Positions 19,119 to 28,351 of a DNA stretch of 64,000 nt are shown here, in pieces. Position 1 is the first letter of the stretch, and every line of letters starts with the position of its first letter. The DNA lies in NCBI GenBank assembly GCA_003586005.1, contig NSKI01000009.1:19290-83289 (forward strand), written 5' to 3'. Origin of the DNA: Haloplasmatales bacterium 4B. Its GTDB lineage: Bacteria > Bacillota_I > Bacilli_A > Haloplasmatales > Haloplasmataceae. The notes beneath the pieces were generated by a model, which had not been told where the DNA came from, did not search any database, and worked only from the letters and a program-made list of their open reading frames with translations. The translations under genes and the position numbers were made by a program.

Positions 19119-20126
19119 ATGGCAACGTTGAAAGATATCGCTGAAAAATCAGGATTCTCCGTTTCGACGGTCTCATATGCCTTGAATGACCACAGCAGTA
19201 TACCAGATGAGACGAAGAAGAAAATATGGGAAATAGCTAGAGAAGTTAATTATTATCCAAATGCATCAGCGAGAAATTTAAAGAACAATAAAACTAATGT
19301 TATTGGAGTTTTTATCACTGGATTTGAAGGACCGGTGTATCCTCAAGTTTTAGATGGAATTAATATTATACTATCTAATACGCCTTATACACTAATTGTT
19401 CAAAACGGAAAAGAAGCAAAGAAAATGGCTATGCAGCGTCAAGTAGATATCGCAATCACTTTTGATGATACAATATCAGATGATGATTTATTTGCGATTG
19501 CTAGTTCTGGCATTCCTGTTTTGACTTTAGAAAGGATATTACATCATAAAAATATGTATCATAAAGTGATCAATAATGAATTGGGTATGATTTTAATAAC
19601 CAATCATTTAATTGAACAGGGATATAGAAAATTTATTTTCTTGAGAGGACCGGTTTTATCACATGATAGTGGCATACGGTACAAGACATTTTTAAATATT
19701 TTGAAAAGTAAAAATATCCCATTCAATGAGGCAAGAGATAAATTTTCTGGTGAATTTACAATTCAAAGTGGGTACGACTCGTTTAAACAAATATATGAAC
19801 AAACAAATATGGATTTTGAAGTGTTAGTTTGTGGTAATGATGAGATGGCAATAGGTGCAATTCAAGCAGCAAATGATTTTGGTTTAAGTATTCCAGAAGA
19901 TTTCTCCATAACCGGTTTTGATAACATTTTATTGACACAATATTTTTCTCCAAGAATCACAACTGTAGCGATTGATCGTGTTAATTGGGGAAAAGAAGTC
20001 GCGAAAATGGCAATAAATATTTTACAGAATAAAACAATTATAAATAATTCTTATGAAGAAATTTCCTTGATCATTGGGGCAACTACGAAATTAGCGAAAG
20101 GAGTACAGTATGACTCTCGAGAATAA
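19119..20126 (+). CDS. LacI-family transcriptional regulator
   Basis: A 335-residue regulator. The N-terminus is a canonical LacI helix-turn-helix (ATLKDIAEKSGFSVSTVSYALN, residues 2-23, and the hinge helix NASARNLKNNK, about 48-58) followed by a periplasmic-binding-protein-like effector domain (about 62-330). It lies inside the operon, so it probably regulates it by binding the two CG-centred palindromes at 738-753 and 850-865, with an imported oligosaccharide as inducer. The regulator of the Listeria beta-1,2-glucan locus is also of this class. A GGGGG site precedes the start, and the gene overlaps the next one by 17 bp. Confidence 0.88.
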   Translation: MATLKDIAEKSGFSVSTVSYALNDHSSIPDETKKKIWEIAREVNYYPNASARNLKNNKTNVIGVFITGFEGPVYPQVLDGINIILSNTPYTLIVQNGKEAKKMAMQRQVDIAITFDDTISDDDLFAIASSGIPVLTLERILHHKNMYHKVINNELGMILITNHLIEQGYRKFIFLRGPVLSHDSGIRYKTFLNILKSKNIPFNEARDKFSGEFTIQSGYDSFKQIYEQTNMDFEVLVCGNDEMAIGAIQAANDFGLSIPEDFSITGFDNILLTQYFSPRITTVAIDRVNWGKEVAKMAINILQNKTIINNSYEEISLIIGATTKLAKGVQYDSRE

Positions 20127-23100
20127 CTCAAAGACAGCAGAAATTAAGGAGAATGGAATCGTTTTTCATTTATTAGAATCTGGTGATATCCAATCAATTA
20201 ATAAAGATAATATCCAGTTAAATCAATATAGAGGTAATTATATTGATGGTACTGTTTCCAATATATATTTACGGATAAAAGAGAATGAACAATATCAATA
20301 TACACCTTTAATTGGTGTGAAATCACCAAGTGAATTTAAAAGTGATGGTCAATGTGCATTATATCAGGGAGTTTTTGAAGATATTTTATATCAACTAAAA
20401 CTTACTGTTTTTGATAGTACTTGGTTTTATACATTAGATTTGAAGAATCAAACTAATGAAAAAAGAATTGTGGATGTGTTTTATGGTCAAGATATGAATT
20501 TAGCATCTCCAGGTAATAATGAGGCTTATATTAGTCAATATATAGACCACAAGGCTTTTAAAGAAGAAAATGGCTTTGTAGTCTGTTCAAGGCAAAATAT
20601 GTTTCAACCTGCGTATTTACAGATTGGTTCAATGACTAAGAACATTGCTTATGCTACTGATGGCTTTCAATTTTTCGGAAAAAGCTATAAAACAACTAGT
20701 CAACCTTTTGCATTAAATCAAACTCAATTAGACAATGAGGTTTATCAATATGAATTTGCTTATACTTGTTTACAATCAGAAACTATTGAATTAGTTGATA
20801 AAGCTAATGTGGTTTTTTATGGTTTATATAAAGAAAATCATGAGGAGAAAGTATCAGGAATTGAGTATTTTGATTTAGTAAAAAGAGATTATCAAAAACT
20901 ATCACAAAATGAAGTAAATGGAGACTTTCGAAAAGTGTCATTATCAATTGATGGCAATCAAGTCATCAATGGGTCTGATTTAAGTAAAGATGAACTAGGT
21001 GCAATATATCCTGAACGTTATCATGAAGAACATAACGATGGTTTACTTTCATTTTTCTTAAATAATAGATCACATGTTGTGTTAAAAAGGAAAGAAGAAC
21101 AAGTAGAGCGTCCTCATGGACATATCCTCTTAAATGGAGATTTAAATATAATTAAAGACAACATTTATGCTACAACCAATTTTATGTATGGTATTTTTAA
21201 TTCGCAAATTGTCTGTGGTAATACATCATTTAATAAAATGATTTCAAATGCAAGAAATGCACTAAATTTACTTAAAACAAGTGGACAAAGAATTTATATA
21301 AAATTAAATGGTCGTTATCAAATCTTAAATATGCCATCAGTTTATGAAATGGGTATAAATTATTCAAAATGGATATATAAGCTACCTGATGATATGATTA
21401 TTGTCACTGTTTATACGACATTTTTAGATCAAGCGATCAAACTAGAAATAGAATCACAAGATAAATATGATTTTATGCTCACGCATCATATGGTGATGGG
21501 TGTTGATGAATATCAACATATAGTTGAATACGATAGAGATGGCAATAGTTTAATTTTTAAAGTAGATAAAGAAACATTAACAGCTAATTATTATCCTAAC
21601 CTTACTTTCAAAATAAAATCAGACCAAGAGTTTAATATTATGCATGATGGTGTTTTTTATGAAGACAGTAAAAATAGATGTGAACCATTAGTTAACTTAA
21701 TTTTTAATCAGATGAATCAAGTAAATTTAACTATTTTAGCTGATGTTGATGGAAAAATTGAAGATGTTGATAATAGTAATGTGAATGATGAGCTGGAAAA
21801 GTTCATTAACTATTACGAAAATAATCTAAATCATTTTAATGTCAACATTGAAAATCAATATCAAGAAGAAGTTGACAAGTTTAATTATTTGGCTTATTGG
21901 TACACCCATAATGCTTTGATACATTATGCATCACCTCATGGACTAGAACAGTATGGTGGAGCTGCATGGGGAACTAGGGATGTTTGTCAAGGACCATTTG
22001 AGTATTTTTTAGCTACGCAAAAATTTGATGTCTGTAGAAATATATTAAAACGTGTTTATCAACACCAATTCATTGAAAATGGCGATTGGCCACAATGGTT
22101 TATGTTTGATAAATACAGTAATATTCAAGCAGGTGAAAGCCAGGGTGATATTATCGTCTGGCCATTAAGGTCTTTAGCATTGTATATAAAAGCAAGTGGG
22201 GATACTTCTATTTTAAAAGAAGTATTACCGTACGTTACACTAAAAAACATGACCTTTACCAATGAAAAAGCTACAATTTTAGATCATGTCAAGAAACAAT
22301 TAGTGCATATCAAAAGTAATTTCATCTCAAATACAAATTTATCTTGTTATGGTGATGGTGATTGGGACGATACATTACAACCAGCTAACCCTGAATTAAG
22401 AAAGAATATGGTCTCAGGCTGGACAACAGCATTGACTTATGAAGCATTCCAGATTTTTAGTGATTATTTAAGCAAAGATTATGAAGAACTTAAAAAAGAA
22501 TTATCAGATTTAAAAGAAAAAATCAAAGTAGATTACTTAAAATATGTTATTAAAGATAAAGTTCCTGCTGGATTCTTATTATTTGATAATGATAATATTA
22601 AATATATAGTCCATCCCGAGGATAAAGAAACTGGAGTTAAGTATCGATTACTTCCATTTAATCGTTGTTTTATTAGTGGTTTATTTGACAAGGATGATGT
22701 AAATCATTATTATAATTTAGTTAAAAAGCATTTATATCATCCTGATGGTGTTCGTTTAATGGACACAACTGTTAAGTACCAAGGTGGTGTGAACACTTAT
22801 TTTAAAAGAGCTGAGCAAGCCGCAAACTTTGGTCGAGAAATAGGATTGCATTATATACATGCACATATCCGTTTCATTGAAGCGATGGCTAATATAGGAT
22901 ATCAAGATGAAGTATACAAGGGATTAACACGCATTAATCCAATTAATATTCAAGACCATGTTCAAAATGCGGAAGTGAGACAAAGTAACTGTTACTTCTC
23001 AAGTTCTGATGCTAAATTTAATAACCGCTATGAAGCAATGAAGGATTTTAATAAATTAAGAACAGGTGAAGTCGAAGTGAAAGGTGGGTGGAGAGTTTAT

Positions 23101-23424
23101 TCTTCAGGACCAGGGATTTATTTAAATCAATTAATATGTAATTTTTTAGGAGTTAAAATCGTTGAAGGTGATTTAGCTCTAGACCCTCAAATTCCAACTT
23201 ACTTAAATGGATTAAGTTTTAGGTATCAGTATTTAAATAAAAATATCGAACTTCATTATAATATCAAAAGTAATCAAAAAATTAACCAAGTGATAGTTAA
23301 TGGAACTAAAATTAATTTTTCTAATCTAGATAATCCTTATCGAGTGGGGGGCGCTATCATTAAGAAAAGTATTTTAGAAAAATTACTAACAGAAGATATG
23401 AATAAAATAATTATAGAATTGTAA
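20110..23424 (+). CDS. GH94 phosphorylase, probable 1,2-beta-oligoglucan phosphorylase
   Basis: A 1,104-residue cytoplasmic GH94 enzyme. The N-terminal half is a large beta-sandwich region; the (alpha/alpha)6 catalytic barrel starts near 590. Visible signatures are GGAAWGTRDVCQGP (about 616-629), GDWPQWF (about 658-664), QGDIIVWPLR (about 678-687), the general-acid region GDGDWDDTL (about 748-756) and RVYSSGPGIYL (about 996-1006). The length matches Listeria sophoro-oligosaccharide phosphorylase (about 1,110 residues), much longer than cellobiose phosphorylase (about 800). It would phosphorolyse beta-1,2-gluco-oligosaccharides to glucose 1-phosphate plus shortened chains, saving ATP. It is flanked by the LacI gene (17-bp overlap) and the GH3 gene (9-bp gap), the same grouping as in Listeria. 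AAAGGAG lies just before ATG 20110. Confidence 0.82.
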   Translation: MTLENNSKTAEIKENGIVFHLLESGDIQSINKDNIQLNQYRGNYIDGTVSNIYLRIKENEQYQYTPLIGVKSPSEFKSDGQCALYQGVFEDILYQLKLTVFDSTWFYTLDLKNQTNEKRIVDVFYGQDMNLASPGNNEAYISQYIDHKAFKEENGFVVCSRQNMFQPAYLQIGSMTKNIAYATDGFQFFGKSYKTTSQPFALNQTQLDNEVYQYEFAYTCLQSETIELVDKANVVFYGLYKENHEEKVSGIEYFDLVKRDYQKLSQNEVNGDFRKVSLSIDGNQVINGSDLSKDELGAIYPERYHEEHNDGLLSFFLNNRSHVVLKRKEEQVERPHGHILLNGDLNIIKDNIYATTNFMYGIFNSQIVCGNTSFNKMISNARNALNLLKTSGQRIYIKLNGRYQILNMPSVYEMGINYSKWIYKLPDDMIIVTVYTTFLDQAIKLEIESQDKYDFMLTHHMVMGVDEYQHIVEYDRDGNSLIFKVDKETLTANYYPNLTFKIKSDQEFNIMHDGVFYEDSKNRCEPLVNLIFNQMNQVNLTILADVDGKIEDVDNSNVNDELEKFINYYENNLNHFNVNIENQYQEEVDKFNYLAYWYTHNALIHYASPHGLEQYGGAAWGTRDVCQGPFEYFLATQKFDVCRNILKRVYQHQFIENGDWPQWFMFDKYSNIQAGESQGDIIVWPLRSLALYIKASGDTSILKEVLPYVTLKNMTFTNEKATILDHVKKQLVHIKSNFISNTNLSCYGDGDWDDTLQPANPELRKNMVSGWTTALTYEAFQIFSDYLSKDYEELKKELSDLKEKIKVDYLKYVIKDKVPAGFLLFDNDNIKYIVHPEDKETGVKYRLLPFNRCFISGLFDKDDVNHYYNLVKKHLYHPDGVRLMDTTVKYQGGVNTYFKRAEQAANFGREIGLHYIHAHIRFIEAMANIGYQDEVYKGLTRINPINIQDHVQNAEVRQSNCYFSSSDAKFNNRYEAMKDFNKLRTGEVEVKGGWRVYSSGPGIYLNQLICNFLGVKIVEGDLALDPQIPTYLNGLSFRYQYLNKNIELHYNIKSNQKINQVIVNGTKINFSNLDNPYRVGGAIIKKSILEKLLTEDMNKIIIEL

Positions 23425-23433
23425 GGTGAAATA

Positions 23434-25632
23434 ATGAACGAAGAACAAATAAGGGATGAGATGAAAAAGATTAAACGTAATCCAATCCCCAAAAGAACTG
23501 AGGAAGAAATCAACTTATTTGTCAAAGATTTAATGTCAAAGATGACTTTAAAAGAAAAAATAGGACAACTGTATCAAACAACTCATGACGGAGCAGCAAT
23601 AACAGGTCCAAGTTATGACGCTTCACAAAATAAAAGACTCATAAATGAAGGCATGATTGGCTCATTTTTAGGTTTATATGATAATATGGACATTTATAGA
23701 TTACAAAAAGAAGCGGTAGAGCATACAAGACTAGGAATTCCTCTTTTCTTCGCAAATGATATTATTCATGGTTGTCGAACAAGTTTTCCACATAATTTAG
23801 CCATGGCTTGTTCTTGGGATCCTCAATTAATCCAGCAAGCATCTGAGGTGGTTGCTTATGAATCAAGTCATAGTGGTATCAATATGACATTCTCACCAAT
23901 GTTAGATATTGTAAGAGACCCTAGATGGGGACGTGTGATGGAAAGCTATGGAGAAGACCCTTACATAGGGCAATTATATGCAAGAGCTTATGTTAATGGC
24001 TACCAACAAGGTGATTTAACGAGTTATGATAGTGTAAGTGCCTGCGCTAAACATTTTATTGGCTATGGACAAGTTGAAGGTGGACGTGAATATAATACGG
24101 TAGATATGTCAGAGCGTGTTCTAAGACAATTTTACTTACCACCATTTGAGGCAGCAGTAGAAGCAGGATGTGAGGCAGTAATGACTTCATTTAATGTGTA
24201 TGATAGTGTCCCTTCTACAGCGAATAAATTCTTATTAAGAACGATACTAAAAGATGGTATGAATTTTTCAGGATTTATCATATCTGACTATACATCAAGT
24301 AGTGAAATTATTGCCCATAAAGTAGCCAAAGATATGAAAGAAGTTGCTAAAAAGTGTATGGAAGCTGGATTAGACCATGAAATGGTCTCAAACGCTTATA
24401 TCAAACATTTAGAAACTTTAGTAAATGAAGGGCAAGTTTCTGAACACTTAATTGATGATAGTTGTGGACGTATTTTAAAATTCAAATATAAGATTGGTCT
24501 ATTTGATAATCCATATAAAAATGTTTATTTAAATTTTGAAGATTACTGGCTAACAGATGATAATAGAAGGTTAGCTAAGGAAGTAGCATTAAATTCAGTT
24601 GTTTTACTAAAAAATGATGATGTTTTACCATTAAAGTCTAAAAAAATAGCCTTGATTGGACCATTGGCTAAATCTATTCAAGTGATTGGTCCTTGGGGTG
24701 GAAAAGCAAGAGACGAAGATTGTATATCTTTATATGATGGATTGAAAAATAAATTTAAAGATGGAATTGAAATTAATTATTCATTAGGTGTTGATTATCA
24801 CGAAATGGACGAGGCAATCTATCAAGAAGCGATTGATTCTGCTAAGCAATCTGATGTGGTTGTTCTTGCCATGGGTGAACAACAATGGATGAGTGGTGAA
24901 GCCCAATCGCGTGCTAATATTGATGTTCCACCCGTCCAATTGAAGTTATTAAAAGATTTGCGTAAACTAGGGAAAAAAATTGTTTTTGTGTTGTTTACAG
25001 GCAGACCTTTAGATTTACGCGTTGTTGAAGAGAACAGTGATGCGATTATCAATGCATGGTTTTTAGGAAATGAAAGTGGGAATGCATTAGCAGATATACT
25101 ATATGGTGATTTTAATCCATCTGGGCGCTTAACTATGTCGTTTCCTTATATAGTTGGACAAATTCCTGTATACTACAATCACTTAAATACAGGACGTCCG
25201 TATGATCCTAATGATTATTATCGAAGTAAATATAATGATATTCCTAATGATCCACTTTATTCTTTTGGGTATGGGTTAAGTTATACTAAATTCTCTTATA
25301 ACTCTATTCAATTTTCTCAAGATGAGGAAGGTGTAACTGTTCAATTTACTATCACAAATGAAGGCGAATATGATGGAGCTGATGTTCCTCAAGTTTATAT
25401 TGAAGCCAAATCATTTAGTGTCTCTAGACCAGTTAATGAGTTAAAAGGGTATAAGAAAGTTTTTCTAAAAGCAGGCGAGTCAAAAAACATTTCAATTAAA
25501 GTTAAAAAGAAAGACTTTGCTTATTATAATATTGAAATGAAAAAAGAAGTTGAAAATGGAGAATACTTGGTGAAACTAGCAAGAAATTCGCAAGATATCA
25601 TTTTATCAACAACAATTTTTTTTGAAAGGTAA
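23434..25632 (+). CDS. GH3 beta-glucosidase, probable sophorose/oligosaccharide beta-glucosidase
   Basis: A 732-residue cytoplasmic GH3 enzyme with all three usual parts: a TIM-barrel domain (about 25-345; the AKHF motif near 205-208 and the nucleophile Asp in FIISDYTSS, D285), an alpha/beta sandwich (about 380-590) and a C-terminal fibronectin-III-like domain (about 640-730). No signal peptide, so it works on imported sugars. Its place directly after the GH94 gene parallels Listeria, where the GH3 neighbour hydrolyses sophorose and short sophoro-oligosaccharides. The likely role is to finish the disaccharides that the phosphorylase leaves. Its end overlaps the start signals of the GH31 gene. 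Confidence 0.85.
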   Translation: MNEEQIRDEMKKIKRNPIPKRTEEEINLFVKDLMSKMTLKEKIGQLYQTTHDGAAITGPSYDASQNKRLINEGMIGSFLGLYDNMDIYRLQKEAVEHTRLGIPLFFANDIIHGCRTSFPHNLAMACSWDPQLIQQASEVVAYESSHSGINMTFSPMLDIVRDPRWGRVMESYGEDPYIGQLYARAYVNGYQQGDLTSYDSVSACAKHFIGYGQVEGGREYNTVDMSERVLRQFYLPPFEAAVEAGCEAVMTSFNVYDSVPSTANKFLLRTILKDGMNFSGFIISDYTSSSEIIAHKVAKDMKEVAKKCMEAGLDHEMVSNAYIKHLETLVNEGQVSEHLIDDSCGRILKFKYKIGLFDNPYKNVYLNFEDYWLTDDNRRLAKEVALNSVVLLKNDDVLPLKSKKIALIGPLAKSIQVIGPWGGKARDEDCISLYDGLKNKFKDGIEINYSLGVDYHEMDEAIYQEAIDSAKQSDVVVLAMGEQQWMSGEAQSRANIDVPPVQLKLLKDLRKLGKKIVFVLFTGRPLDLRVVEENSDAIINAWFLGNESGNALADILYGDFNPSGRLTMSFPYIVGQIPVYYNHLNTGRPYDPNDYYRSKYNDIPNDPLYSFGYGLSYTKFSYNSIQFSQDEEGVTVQFTITNEGEYDGADVPQVYIEAKSFSVSRPVNELKGYKKVFLKAGESKNISIKVKKKDFAYYNIEMKKEVENGEYLVKLARNSQDIILSTTIFFER

Positions 25633-25636
25633 TGAA

Positions 25637-28012
25637 ATGAATCAATATATTTTGGACCAATTTAAAATGAATTTTAAACCACATGCAAATGAGGCAAGTA
25701 TTATTCAGGGTAATTATTATCGTTTTACAGTGATGAATGAATATGTAATTCGTATGGAATATTCAGATAAGAATCAATTTGAAGATAGAGCATCACAAGT
25801 AATTTTGAATTGTTGTTTTCCGAAAGTGAATTTTGAAGTTATTGAATCTGATACATCCTTGGAAATCATTACTGATGTATTTCATTTATATTACCAAAAA
25901 GGGAAAGAATTTAATAAAAATACTTTAAAAATCCGTTTGAAAGAAAATAATCAATATTATTTATATAGCGTTAAAGATTCTCAAAACTTACTTTCAACCT
26001 CACGTACATTAGATGATATTGATGGGCAGATTAAATTATCAGAAGGTTTAATATCAAGAAGTGGATATGCTGTTGTAGATGACTCGAAATCTTTAGTGTT
26101 TAATGAAGATTCATGGGTAGAGCCAAGATCAAATGATAATATCGATCTTTATTATTTTGGGTATGGACATCATTATAAAGCTTGTATTCAATTTTTCCAT
26201 GAAATGAGTGGAAAAACACCAATGATTCCAAGGTACGCATTTGGTAATTGGTGGAGTCGTTATTATGAATATACTGAAGAGAGTTTAAAAGACTTAATAG
26301 TGAATTTTGAAAGATCTAATATTCCATTATCGGTTTGTGTTATTGATATGGATTGGCATTTAACCCACATCCCTAGTAAGTATGGAATCGGATGGACAGG
26401 CTATACATGGAATCAACAGTTATTTCCTGACCCAAAAGGAATGTTAGAGTTTATTCATGATAAAAATTTAAAAGTCACTCTTAATTTACATCCTGCTGAT
26501 GGCATAAGACCACATGAAGCTTGTTATAATGATGTTGCAAAATTTATGGGTGTTGATGTAGAGAAAGAAGAACCAATTGAATTTGATTGTGCTAATCCTA
26601 AATTTATAAATGCTTATTTTAATCTAGTACATCATCCTCTTGAAAAGATGGGTGTTGATTTTTGGTGGATGGATTGGCAACAAGGTGAAACATCTAAAAT
26701 GGAAGGATTAGATCCTTTGTGGATATTAAATCATACACATTTTCTAGACTTAGCACGAGAAAATAATCGGTCACTCTTATTTTCACGTTGGGCTGGACTA
26801 GGTTCTCATCGCTACCCAATTGGTTTTTCTGGTGATACCCACGTTACCTGGGACTCCCTAGACTTTCAACCATATTTCACTGCTACCGCTTCTAATATTG
26901 GATATAGTTATTGGTCTCATGATATAGGAGGGCATTTTCTTGGAAAAGAAGAAGCAGAACTATATACAAGATGGGTTCAATTTGGGGTGTTCTCACCAAT
27001 TTTAAGGCTCCATAGTTCTAAAAATCCATTTACAAGAAGAGAACCTTGGAACTGGCCAAATGAGACCTTCGAAATTGTCCGTGAATTTATGAAGTTAAGA
27101 CATAAACTTATCCCATATTTATATACTATGTCTTATAGAAACTATGAAGAAAATTTACCTATGATTATGCCTACCTATTATGAAAATGATGAACAATTCG
27201 CCTATGAGTATAAAAATGAGTATTATTTTGGGACAGAATTATTGGTCGCTCCTATCACTAATCCAATGAATAAAGATTTCAGATATTCACTTCAAAACAT
27301 TTGGTTACCTAATGGTAAGTGGTATGATTTCTTCAATTATAAATCTTTTAATGGTGGAAAAATTTATCAATTACCATATCAAATAAAAAATTATCCAGTA
27401 TTTGCGAAAGCTGGGGCTATCATTCCACTTTCTAATGATGAAGGTAATACTTATGATAACCCAAATAATTTAGAAGTTAAAATATTCCCTGGTGCGAATA
27501 ATCATTTTTCAATGTATGAAGATGATTCTCATTCAAATGGTTATTTAAAAGATGAGTATACTAAAATACAATTTGATTTAACTCAATCAAATAAATTGAT
27601 CAAGTTATCTATTTCATTTGATGAACAGTATAATAAATTTGTTGAAAATAGATTGATTACGCTCCATCTTGTGAATATTAATGATGATTTTAACATCAAA
27701 GCAAATACCCAATATGAGTATTGTTATGAAAATCACCAACTAATGATCACATTTACCAAAGAAACTGAGGAGATTGTTTTTGAAATTTCTCATAATAAAA
27801 AAATTGAATATATTCAAATGACGGATATTAAACAATTTATTCATAAAATATTATTTGAGTCAGAAATTGAAATGTACTTAAAAGAACTTGTTTATCGTGC
27901 AATTATTCAATCTAAAGATCAATCCGAAATGATATCTCGACTCATTTCAATTAGAAACGTTGAAAATAGTGAATTAATTGATTTTGTGTCAGCGATTATC
28001 ATGAACTTTTAA
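25637..28012 (+). CDS. GH31 alpha-glycosidase
   Basis: A 791-residue cytoplasmic GH31 enzyme. The barrel shows IDMDWH (about 236-241), the predicted nucleophile Asp in WWMDWQQG (D346) and the acid/base Asp in FSGDTH (D400). The WMDWQQ wording differs from the WxDMNE form of classic alpha-glucosidases, so the substrate may not be maltose-like. GH31 enzymes cleave alpha-linkages; in a beta-1,2-glucan operon this could remove an alpha-linked branch or the single alpha-1,6 bond known in some cyclic beta-1,2-glucans, which is speculation. Start at ATG 25637 because AAAGG (25625-25629) is correctly placed; the in-frame TTG at 25622 lies within the GH3 gene. The last ~110 residues are helical and not recognised. 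Last gene of the operon. Confidence 0.82.
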   Translation: MNQYILDQFKMNFKPHANEASIIQGNYYRFTVMNEYVIRMEYSDKNQFEDRASQVILNCCFPKVNFEVIESDTSLEIITDVFHLYYQKGKEFNKNTLKIRLKENNQYYLYSVKDSQNLLSTSRTLDDIDGQIKLSEGLISRSGYAVVDDSKSLVFNEDSWVEPRSNDNIDLYYFGYGHHYKACIQFFHEMSGKTPMIPRYAFGNWWSRYYEYTEESLKDLIVNFERSNIPLSVCVIDMDWHLTHIPSKYGIGWTGYTWNQQLFPDPKGMLEFIHDKNLKVTLNLHPADGIRPHEACYNDVAKFMGVDVEKEEPIEFDCANPKFINAYFNLVHHPLEKMGVDFWWMDWQQGETSKMEGLDPLWILNHTHFLDLARENNRSLLFSRWAGLGSHRYPIGFSGDTHVTWDSLDFQPYFTATASNIGYSYWSHDIGGHFLGKEEAELYTRWVQFGVFSPILRLHSSKNPFTRREPWNWPNETFEIVREFMKLRHKLIPYLYTMSYRNYEENLPMIMPTYYENDEQFAYEYKNEYYFGTELLVAPITNPMNKDFRYSLQNIWLPNGKWYDFFNYKSFNGGKIYQLPYQIKNYPVFAKAGAIIPLSNDEGNTYDNPNNLEVKIFPGANNHFSMYEDDSHSNGYLKDEYTKIQFDLTQSNKLIKLSISFDEQYNKFVENRLITLHLVNINDDFNIKANTQYEYCYENHQLMITFTKETEEIVFEISHNKKIEYIQMTDIKQFIHKILFESEIEMYLKELVYRAIIQSKDQSEMISRLISIRNVENSELIDFVSAIIMNF

Positions 28013-28037
28013 GTCATACGTTTTTTTAGCATAATTT

Positions 28038-28070
28038 GGTTATCAGTTTAGTTAAAAACTGGTAACCTTT
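28038..28070 (+). terminator. Terminator of the carbohydrate operon
   Basis: A 12-bp stem (28038-28049 with 28056-28067, one G-U pair) with a six-base loop, followed by TTTTATT. It lies 25 bp after the GH31 stop and is a convincing intrinsic terminator. Confidence 0.85.
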
Positions 28071-28116
28071 TATTATTATAATAAAACTAGACAATAAAAT
28101 TTTTATTGAAATAAGG

Positions 28117-28145
28117 TTGACAATTTACCAAGTTTTACTTATAAT
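28117..28145 (+). promoter_or_regulatory. Consensus promoter of the manganese riboswitch leader
   Basis: TTGACA (28117-28122) and TATAAT (28140-28145) with exactly 17 bases between them form a full-consensus sigma-A promoter. The start of transcription near 28152 is immediately before the riboswitch aptamer. Confidence 0.85.
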
Positions 28146-28152
28146 TATTTCG

Positions 28153-28300
28153 TTAGAGGGAGTAACTGGCCTTTTCAAAGGGATTAAAGCCGTCAATTCG
28201 GAATTTATTTTCCCGGTTTTAATGACAATGTGTTTTGTGAGACTCTATAAAAGTATAGAATGAACACTTATTCTATTTTTTTGTAGAGTCTTATTTTTAT
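28153..28300 (+). ncRNA. yybP-ykoY (manganese) riboswitch with terminator expression platform
   Basis: The leader has the yybP-ykoY landmarks in order: a GGGAGTAAC strand (28158-28166), a CCGTCA loop region (28190-28195), CCCGG (28212-28216) and the closing GTGAGACTCT (28237-28246). The P1 stem pairs TAGAG (28154-28158) with CTCTA (28243-28247). The same 3' strand also belongs to a terminator: AGACTCTA (28240-28247) pairs with TAGAGTCT (28284-28291), followed by a T-rich run. Mutually exclusive P1 and terminator stems mean ion binding should favour read-through into the antiporter gene. This class senses Mn2+ and often controls cation exporters such as CaCA antiporters. Confidence 0.8.
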
Positions 28301-28351
28301 TCCTTTAATCAATAAATAATAATAGTTAAATTTAAAAGGAGAAATATTTAT

